This document shows positions 1 to 4,815 of a DNA stretch of 7,960 nt, piece by piece. The position numbers and the translations under genes are program-made. Every line of letters starts with the position of its first letter. The first letter of the stretch is position 1. This DNA comes from Planctomycetales bacterium (lineage in GTDB: Bacteria; Planctomycetota; Planctomycetia; Pirellulales; UBA7805), in contig WVZU01000381.1 of the NCBI GenBank assembly GCA_011772275.1, forward strand, positions 1-7,960. The letters run 5' to 3'. The notes under the pieces were generated by a model that had not been told where the DNA came from, made no database searches, and worked only from the letters and a program-made list of their open reading frames with translations.

Positions 1-1
1 A

Positions 2-1210
2 GCACTGGTGGAAGAGCTGGCCAAGTTGGCGATCGAGGGCCAGCAAGTGTGGCAGCGAGCTCGGCAGGAGGACGACTATGCGTCCTTTGCCCCGATCTTG
101 AAAAAAACGATCGAGCTGAAGCGCCAGCAGGCCGATGCAATCGGGTTTGCCGACTGCCGTTACGATGCGTTGCTGGACGATTTCGAGCCGCAGGAATCGA
201 CGGCAAATGTGGGTCGCGTGCTGGCGGCGCTCCGCGAGGACCTGGTGCCGCTGATTCGGCAGATTGGCGACAGCCGTCGCGCGCCGGACATCGAACTCCT
301 GCAACGTCGCTACCCCATGGATGCTCAGCAAGCATTCGGCCGCGCGGCGGCCGCCCGTATTGGTTTTGACTTCCACCGTGGTCGACTCGACACCACAGTG
401 CATCCTTTCTGCAGCGGGCTGGGCCCCAACGATACGCGGCTGACCACGCGTTATGATGAGCGTTTTTTTCCGACCGCTTTTTTTGGGATCCTGCACGAAG
501 CGGGCCATGGGATTTATGATCAGGGCTTGCGCCAGCTATGGTATGGCCTGCCGCCCGGTCAGGAGGTTTCGCTGGGAATTCACGAATCGCAGTCTCGTAT
601 GTGGGAAAACCAGGTAGGCCGCAGCCGTGCTTTCTGGCAGTTCCATTTCCCGCTGGCTCAGGAGGCGTTTCCCGATACGTTGGCCAAGGTGACGCTGGAT
701 GAGTTTTATTTCGCAATCAACCTGGTACGACCATCCCTGATTCGTGTCGAGGCGGACGAAGCGACCTATAACCTGCACATCCTGATTCGCTTTGAACTGG
801 AACAAGCGTTGTTGGAAGACGATCTTCCGGTGGACGATCTGCCCACGGCGTGGAATGAAAAGTATCAAGCCTACCTGGGCGTCCAGCCGCCGAATGACCG
901 GGAGGGTGTGCTGCAGGATATTCATTGGAGCAGCGGGGCGATTGGTTATTTTCCCACCTACGCGCTGGGCAACCTGTACGCGGCTCAGTTTTTTGCCCAA
1001 GCGGATGCCGACTTGGGCGACCTTAAGCAACAGTTTGCCAGCGGACAATTCGAACCGCTGCGGCAGTGGCTGCAGCGGAATATCCACCAGCCGGGACAGT
1101 GCTATCCGGCGGCCGAACTGGTGGAACGGGTGACCGGCCGACCGCTGGACCACCAATGCCTGCTCCAGCAGCTCCGCGCCAAGCTGGGCCCGCTGTACGA
1201 ACTCGACTAG
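2..1210 (+). CDS. M32 family metallocarboxypeptidase (thermostable carboxypeptidase 1 type), 5'-partial
   Basis: This is a zinc-type carboxypeptidase of peptidase family M32, expected to be cytoplasmic and to release C-terminal amino acids from peptides. Counting the GTG-encoded residue at position 8 as 1, the metal-binding HEXXH motif reads HEAGH at residues 163-167, with the third ligand E193 in the family motif IHESQSRMWENQVGRS (191-206). Other M32 hallmarks are TVHPFCSGLGPNDTR (130-144), the RVEADEATYNLH segment, and GAIGYFPTYALGNLYAAQ. The C-terminus (RVTGRPLD to LYEL) matches the family's usual end, so the 3' end is complete. Family members are about 500 residues with HEXXH near residue 265, so about 100 N-terminal residues lie left of the window. 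The reading frame is open from base 2, and the GTG at 8 is probably an internal valine. All visible catalytic residues are intact. The family assignment is firm; the substrate is unknown. Confidence 0.95.
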   Translation, partial: ALVEELAKLAIEGQQVWQRARQEDDYASFAPILKKTIELKRQQADAIGFADCRYDALLDDFEPQESTANVGRVLAALREDLVPLIRQIGDSRRAPDIELLQRRYPMDAQQAFGRAAAARIGFDFHRGRLDTTVHPFCSGLGPNDTRLTTRYDERFFPTAFFGILHEAGHGIYDQGLRQLWYGLPPGQEVSLGIHESQSRMWENQVGRSRAFWQFHFPLAQEAFPDTLAKVTLDEFYFAINLVRPSLIRVEADEATYNLHILIRFELEQALLEDDLPVDDLPTAWNEKYQAYLGVQPPNDREGVLQDIHWSSGAIGYFPTYALGNLYAAQFFAQADADLGDLKQQFASGQFEPLRQWLQRNIHQPGQCYPAAELVERVTGRPLDHQCLLQQLRAKLGPLYELD

Positions 1211-1214
1211 CCTC

Positions 1215-1266
1215 CGCCCGATGGGCGTCTCCCGGCTGCGACCCAGCGGCCGGCCCCGGGCAGCCG
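1215..1266 (+). other. Two stem-loops just downstream of the carboxypeptidase stop
   Basis: CGCCC (1215-1219) pairs with GGGCG (1223-1227) around a 3-nt loop, starting 4 nt after the stop codon. A second stem pairs CGGCTGC (1233-1239) with GCAGCCG (1260-1266): seven perfect pairs around a 20-nt GC-rich loop that contains the palindrome GGCCGGCC. Neither stem is followed by a T-run, so neither is a standard intrinsic terminator. They could stabilise the mRNA 3' end or help termination. The pairing is directly visible; the function is inference. Confidence 0.4.
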
Positions 1267-1280
1267 TCCAGGCTGGAAAA

Positions 1281-1316
1281 CGGCTCCCAGACTGGCTGAA
1301 GCCGGTTTCTCTGTTT
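1281..1316 (+). terminator. Weak candidate terminator after the carboxypeptidase gene
   Basis: CGGCT (1281-1285) pairs with AGCCG (1300-1304) around a 14-nt loop. It is followed by a T-rich but interrupted stretch, gtttctctgttt (1305-1316). The stem is short and the tract is not a clean T-run, so this is a weak candidate. It is the only hairpin in this spacer that a T-rich stretch follows on the plus strand. Confidence 0.25.
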
Positions 1317-1350
1317 ACACTAAGGAATCCGGCGCGATTTTGGGCGGCCG

Positions 1351-1420
1351 GGGCCAGGCACCTTTTTTCTGCCAGAGGAACGGGGTGCCATTAGAGGGTG
1401 TCAGAAAGAAAAAGGTGCTT
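1351..1420. repeat. REP-like imperfect inverted repeat
   Basis: GCACCTTTTT (1358-1367) is the exact reverse complement of AAAAAGGTGC (1409-1418). The pairing continues as TCTG (1368-1371) with CAGA (1402-1405) across a 3-nt bulge (1406-1408), giving 14 pairs around a 30-nt middle. A further GGTGCC sits inside the loop at 1384-1389. The left arm begins with ggccaggcacc, which resembles short palindromic intergenic repeats I associate with planctomycete and related genomes (REP-type units mobilised by IS200-like RAYT transposases). Only one unit is visible here, so membership in a dispersed family is inference. There is no T-run after the right arm, which argues against a simple terminator on the plus strand. 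Confidence 0.4.
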
Positions 1421-1426
1421 CGAAAA

Positions 1427-1444
1427 GATCCCTGCGGCGGGATC
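1427..1444 (+). other. Perfect 6-bp stem-loop upstream of the zinc-ribbon gene
   Basis: GATCCC (1427-1432) and GGGATC (1439-1444) form a perfect stem around a 6-nt loop. It lies 75 bases before the chosen start codon at 1520, right after the REP-like repeat. It could be part of that repeat or of a leader. No T-run follows. The rest of the 1211-1519 spacer shows no gene and no promoter I can support. Confidence 0.3.
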
Positions 1445-1507
1445 CCCATTGTTTATCGGCGTGCATCACCGCGCAGGGCCCTTTAACTGCTTACGAAAGT
1501 TTTTCCT

Positions 1508-1513
1508 GTGGAG
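1508..1513 (+). promoter_or_regulatory. Ribosome binding site that decides the start at 1520
   Basis: GTGGAG lies 6 nt before the ATG at 1520 and contains a good GGAG core. The alternative GTG start at 1508 would put this site inside the gene and has only a weak purine stretch (gaaag) upstream. The ATG is therefore preferred. Confidence 0.6.
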
Positions 1514-1519
1514 CCGACC

Positions 1520-3091
1520 ATGACCAGTGTTACTATCTGCCCGGGCTGCCAGCGACAGGTTATCGTCCCTGCCGAGACTTCCGACACGGCGCTGGTAGCT
1601 TGCCCCTTGTGCGAAGAGCAGTTCGTCCTGTCGGGCTCGATTCCGGCCGATGCGCCTGTACTGCAAATCATGGATGCTGGTATCGAGTCGGAGGCAACGG
1701 CACTCGAGCCCGACAGGGGCGAATCGATCGCCACGGAAGAAGCCGCCCAGGAGATGGTGACCTCGGAGGAAGCCGGGTCCGAGCTGGAAATGACGGACTC
1801 GATCGGCACGGAAGAGCCGGCGGAAGAACTGGCGACGCCAGAAGAAGAAATGGGTCTTGGTGGTCCGCTGTCCGACTTGGAACCGCAGGAGGATGAAATT
1901 TCATTCGCCCCGGACGAAGTGGGGGAGGGCGATCAGGCCCCGACGTTCTTTTCCGAGCAAGAAGCGATGGCGGAGGGGGACCAGGAGGGCGATCTGATTG
2001 CGGCAACCCCGGCCAAGCCGGCACTGCGCGCTAAGAAAAAGAAGAAGATAGGAATCAAGACCCACATTGCAGGCATCGTCATCTTTGGTGTCGTCGGGCT
2101 GGGGCTGGGTTACGGCATTCTGAAGGTGGTCAAGCCCGCAGCGGCCAAACCTTTCGACGAAATGATCGCCAAAGCCTGGGAACCCCTCTCTTCGCTCTGG
2201 TCTTCGACGGAGTCGGCCTCCGGCCAAGCCGCAACGGCCGCGGCACCGGCGGCAGAAGGGGATGGATTCCAGCCCGGCGGGATGCTGCCGGAGGACCAGC
2301 AGCCGACCGAGGAAGACCTTGCTGAAATGATCGACACAGCTGATTCCGCTGCGGACTTGGCCAGCACCGACAGCCAGACGGGTGGAGAGGCGAGCGGTGA
2401 CGGCTGGGGGGATGGGGACGGGCTGTTCGAATTGCCGGGAGACGACCAACCCGCGGCCGGGTTTGCGGCACTGCTGAACGGTCAGCCTGACGAGGCGGGA
2501 GTCATCGAATCGATCGACCTCGCCGCGCTCCAGGACGCTGTTGACAGGGCCCGGTCCCTGAACGACGACGACGATGGAAAATTAGAAGGCAGTTTCTATC
2601 TCGGTTTGTGCGACCTGGGACATACCGTGGCCTTTGCGCCGCGCGACGAGCAAGCCGCGGCGGAGCTGTCGCGGACCGAAGCCACCGACTTGATCCGTCA
2701 GGTGTCGCCACCGCAGATGCAGGCCCGCCTCGAAGGGTTCGCTATCGACATGTTGTACAGCGAAAAAAGACCCCGAGACAAAAAAGGCATCTTTCTGGTC
2801 GGCAAGACGCAGATCATCAAGCGATTTGGAAATCTGTTCGCCACAGAAATCGAAATTCGCAAGCTGCCGAAGGAACCCAACCGGAAGACCGTCAAGCGAG
2901 TTGTCGTTCTCTCGGAAGCGCGTCCCCAGCTAAAAGTCGACCAGATGGCTGGCGTGCTGGGGGTGGTGGTGCGCGATCCCCAGGCGAAATTGCCCGGTTA
3001 CGACCGATCGAACGAAGCCTTTGCAGATTTCCAGGCCGATGACACCCTTGTGGTCCTGGCCGGCGTCGTCACTCAACTGCCAAAAAGGTGA
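1520..3091 (+). CDS. Zinc-ribbon, acidic linker, single-TM protein of unknown function
   Basis: The predicted protein has 523 residues. I recognise the architecture but not a named family. The N-terminus is a zinc ribbon, CPGC (7-10) and CPLC (28-31), i.e. CxxC-x17-CxxC, like the MJ0042-type ribbons common in planctomycete and myxobacterial proteins. A long Glu/Asp-rich, probably disordered segment follows (about 40-165), with an imperfect 17-residue internal repeat. A lysine cluster (172-176) precedes one hydrophobic helix (about 183-201), which places the ribbon in the cytoplasm by the positive-inside rule. Past the membrane comes a second low-complexity region (about 215-325, rich in Ala, Asp and Gly) and then a folded-looking C-terminal domain (about 330-523) of unknown fold. 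The start is ATG 1520 because of its ribosome binding site. The stop lies 2 bp from the stop of the opposing DUF1573 gene. A membrane sensor or scaffold role is possible but not shown. Confidence 0.85.
   Translation: MTSVTICPGCQRQVIVPAETSDTALVACPLCEEQFVLSGSIPADAPVLQIMDAGIESEATALEPDRGESIATEEAAQEMVTSEEAGSELEMTDSIGTEEPAEELATPEEEMGLGGPLSDLEPQEDEISFAPDEVGEGDQAPTFFSEQEAMAEGDQEGDLIAATPAKPALRAKKKKKIGIKTHIAGIVIFGVVGLGLGYGILKVVKPAAAKPFDEMIAKAWEPLSSLWSSTESASGQAATAAAPAAEGDGFQPGGMLPEDQQPTEEDLAEMIDTADSAADLASTDSQTGGEASGDGWGDGDGLFELPGDDQPAAGFAALLNGQPDEAGVIESIDLAALQDAVDRARSLNDDDDGKLEGSFYLGLCDLGHTVAFAPRDEQAAAELSRTEATDLIRQVSPPQMQARLEGFAIDMLYSEKRPRDKKGIFLVGKTQIIKRFGNLFATEIEIRKLPKEPNRKTVKRVVVLSEARPQLKVDQMAGVLGVVVRDPQAKLPGYDRSNEAFADFQADDTLVVLAGVVTQLPKR
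1724..1820 (+). repeat. Imperfect internal duplication in the acidic linker
   Basis: Bases 1724-1745 and 1799-1820 match at 18 of 22 positions and lie exactly 75 bp (25 codons) apart. In protein, residues 69-85 (SIATEEAAQEMVTSEEA) and 94-110 (SIGTEEPAEELATPEEE) share 10 of 17 residues. This points to duplication within the low-complexity linker of the zinc-ribbon gene. Confidence 0.55.
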
Positions 3092-3093
3092 CT

Positions 3094-4110
3094 TTAGTCG
3101 CGGACTTCCGCTTGAGCGACGACAGTGGGCAGGCTGCCCGGAACGCCCTGGGTAACAATTTTGATCTTTTCCACGATATGCCCTGCGTGTGCTGGGGCTG
3201 TAAACGTGACCGGGATCAGGTGGACCTTGCGGGGGGTGTCGGACGAATCGAAGGTAAAGCAGTTGGTGCCATCTTCGCAGTCGATGTCGATAATCCGAAA
3301 CGGCTGCGTGCCGCGGACCACGAGGCGCTTCGTCACCTTCTGACCGGGCCGCAATACGCCCAGATGTAACGAAGCCGGACTGACGGTCAATCCGGAACGC
3401 ACCCGACCTTCGATCGCCAACGGAATCATTCGATTGGACTGGTCGTTGGTGACCAGAAACAACTGGTCATTTAGATAGCCGCTGGCAGCCCCCTTCTTCA
3501 GTCGAAACACCATTTCGTACTCGACACGCCCCCCAGCGCGAAGCGGGGGGCTCAGTTCCACTTCGAAATCAGAATTGGAACTACGCACGTCCGTGATCTG
3601 CCAGTCAGGACGCCCGGCATATGCGACCTTCACGCTTTTCACCGCCCCTGTCTCCGAATCGACCAAACCCAGCTCGACCCGACCCGGCGTCAACACGACG
3701 TCCTTGCGGACATACCCGCGTATGTGCAAACGAACCTCGGCCTGATAAGGTTCCGCAAACCGAACCGTGATCGTCGCCTTGTGACTGCCCTCAAAGGCAA
3801 TCGTATTGAATTCGGCAATCAGTTCCGTCTCTTCCCCTGATTCGAGTGTTTCTTTGAGCACGCGCGGATCGGTGCACCCGCAGCTGGAACTGACCGAGGC
3901 AATCTGAATCGTTTCGCGATAAAGGTTCCTGATCTTAAAACGGTGCTCGGCCTTCGACCCTCGAGCCAGACTCTCGAAGTCGAACTCCAGATGATCGAAC
4001 ATCTTTTCTGCCCAATCCGTGCGGGAGACATCCTCGGCCGATGCTGCCGCAGGTAACAGCAGGACGACAAAAAACAACGGGCTCCATTTCTTGCCGGTCA
4101 GGTTGAACAT
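3094..4110 (-). CDS. Secreted DUF1573 domain protein
   Basis: The predicted protein has 338 residues. The N-terminus is a classical signal peptide: lysines at 7-8, a hydrophobic core (about 11-20), and AAASA before a likely cleavage site at 25/26. Residues about 37-135 form a DUF1573 domain (an immunoglobulin-like, ASH-related fold) with its hallmark SSSCGCT (C77, C79) followed by a lysine. Two further beta-rich segments (about 138-235 and 240-336) look like additional Ig-like modules, and C278 and C284 could form a disulfide. The product is therefore probably exported; its function is unknown. The ATG at 4110 was chosen because it begins directly at the signal peptide and has GGGGGAG just upstream. 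The frame stays open to an ATG at 4230, but those extra 40 residues are Arg- and Pro-rich and would bury the signal peptide. The gene is divergent from the thioredoxin-NHL gene and convergent with the zinc-ribbon gene. Confidence 0.9.
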   Translation of the reverse strand: MFNLTGKKWSPLFFVVLLLPAAASAEDVSRTDWAEKMFDHLEFDFESLARGSKAEHRFKIRNLYRETIQIASVSSSCGCTDPRVLKETLESGEETELIAEFNTIAFEGSHKATITVRFAEPYQAEVRLHIRGYVRKDVVLTPGRVELGLVDSETGAVKSVKVAYAGRPDWQITDVRSSNSDFEVELSPPLRAGGRVEYEMVFRLKKGAASGYLNDQLFLVTNDQSNRMIPLAIEGRVRSGLTVSPASLHLGVLRPGQKVTKRLVVRGTQPFRIIDIDCEDGTNCFTFDSSDTPRKVHLIPVTFTAPAHAGHIVEKIKIVTQGVPGSLPTVVAQAEVRD

Positions 4111-4114
4111 CACA

Positions 4115-4121
4115 CTCCCCC
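4115..4121 (-). promoter_or_regulatory. Ribosome binding site of the DUF1573 gene
   Basis: On the minus strand GGGGGAG ends 4 nt before the ATG at 4110. The spacing is slightly short but the match is strong. It supports 4110 over the in-frame upstream ATG at 4230. Confidence 0.55.
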
Positions 4122-4367
4122 AAGCTGGCCATTGCAAACGGGATCCCGCAGACAGTTCGACAGGCGGATTACCCCTTGTCGCACGGCGCAGCGGGTCCCC
4201 GTGGCGGAATTCGCATTCCTCTTCCCCCATATCCCTTTCGTCAACCTAACCGGTCCAAGTTTAAACGGACAAAATCAATGGTCGTACCAAAGGCTGTTGG
4301 CACGGGCCGTTCGGTCCCGGCAGCTGCCAGCACAAGTTGCACCACTAGCCCCGATACCGTTGCATGC

Positions 4368-4394
4368 CGGCCGTCGCTTGGCCGCTGGTTTTTT
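4368..4394 (+). terminator. Candidate intrinsic terminator inside the divergent spacer
   Basis: CGGCC (4368-4372) pairs with GGCCG (4380-4384) around a 7-nt loop, then ctgg, then six T's (4389-4394). The stem is short and set 4 nt back from the T-run, so strength is uncertain. No annotated gene is transcribed into it on this strand. If real, it would end a small RNA or attenuate the leader of the thioredoxin-NHL gene. Confidence 0.25.
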
Positions 4395-4797
4395 GTGGGA
4401 TCGCGGGCTGGCGCCCCAGGCTTTGTCCTGTTACCGCTTGGCGGTTGGCGACCAGACCGGTCATCCCCGAAACCGTCTTGGCGCAAGCCGGCATTTCTCA
4501 TCCGCCATTTGCCGTGCGAGGGCCAAGTCTTTGCCTGGTCGCGTCAGACGTCGCAACTTGATCCTCAACCTGTAATGAATACGCTGGCTGTAAAATCGTG
4601 TCGTCTTCGTTGCCAGGCGAAGACTTACCGTCGCTGGCTACGACGTGCATGAGAAATCCGGGCCGGCTGTCCTATCTGCCACACCTCGCCGAGTGGCCAG
4701 GGCACAGTTTCCCCAACCGCCTTTTTGCAGTACGATGAGAGGCAGCTTGCCTGGGACGGGCAGGCTGTCAGCCGGGCGGGAAACGGCCTTTTTCAGC

Positions 4798-4804
4798 AGG
4801 AAAG
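4798..4804 (+). promoter_or_regulatory. Ribosome binding site that decides the start at 4809
   Basis: AGGAAAG stands upstream of the ATG at 4809, with the AGGA core 7 nt away. The in-frame ATG at 4725 has no comparable site and would add 28 unlikely residues before the lipoprotein signal. Confidence 0.6.
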
Positions 4805-4815
4805 TTGCATGCAAC
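4804..4815. repeat. 12-bp perfect palindrome centred on the start codon
   Basis: GTTGCATGCAAC is a perfect palindrome whose centre overlaps the ATG at 4809-4811 and which abuts the ribosome binding site. It could be a protein-binding dyad or could affect initiation. A palindrome of this length is expected by chance about twice in a window this size, so its position is the only notable point. Confidence 0.3.

Larger units (their letters stand above)
4111..4808. other. 698-bp divergent spacer without a convincing gene
   Basis: This region separates the divergent DUF1573 and thioredoxin-NHL genes and should carry both promoters. I find no well-spaced -35/-10 pair on either strand. TTGACG on the minus strand (4244-4239) is a good -35 match but has no acceptable -10. 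Visible palindromes and stems are CGGGATCCCG (4139-4148), GTTTAAAC flanked by GTCC and GGAC (4253-4270), GGCAGCTGCC (4319-4328), CGGCC/GGCCG followed by six T's (4368-4394), and ACCGC-ttg-GCGGT (4433-4445). Open frames of up to 158 codons cross the region, but they overlap each other, are Arg- and Pro-rich, and resemble no family I know. No tRNA or repeat array is seen. Confidence 0.5.

Noticed and set aside
536..1156. 206-codon open frame on the minus strand
   Set aside because: It is antisense to the conserved C-terminal half of the M32 carboxypeptidase and has no recognisable motif.
1211..1519. tRNA, small ORF or insertion-sequence remnant in the spacer
   Set aside because: No cloverleaf, no coding frame with a ribosome binding site, and no terminal repeats with target duplication were found; only hairpins and the REP-like repeat are visible.
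4111..4230. N-terminal extension of the DUF1573 protein from the ATG at 4230
   Set aside because: The 40 added residues would bury a textbook signal peptide that begins at 4110.
4132..4652. Overlapping plus-strand open frames (147 and 158 codons) in the divergent spacer
   Set aside because: They overlap each other in different frames, are Arg- and Pro-rich with few acidic residues, begin at a TTG or an ATG without a clear ribosome binding site, and match no family I know. A diverged gene remnant cannot be excluded.
4749..4765. GCCTG/CAGGC stem-loop in the leader of the lipoprotein gene as a riboswitch element
   Set aside because: It is a single 5-bp stem with a 7-nt loop and shows no known riboswitch core.
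4771..4793. GCCG/CGGC stem followed by five T's as a terminator before the lipoprotein gene
   Set aside because: The stem is only 4 bp and sits directly before the ribosome binding site of an intact gene, so chance is the better explanation.
4725..4808. N-terminal extension of the thioredoxin-NHL protein from the ATG at 4725
   Set aside because: It would place 28 extra residues before the lipoprotein signal and has no good ribosome binding site, whereas the ATG at 4809 has AGGAAAG at proper spacing.
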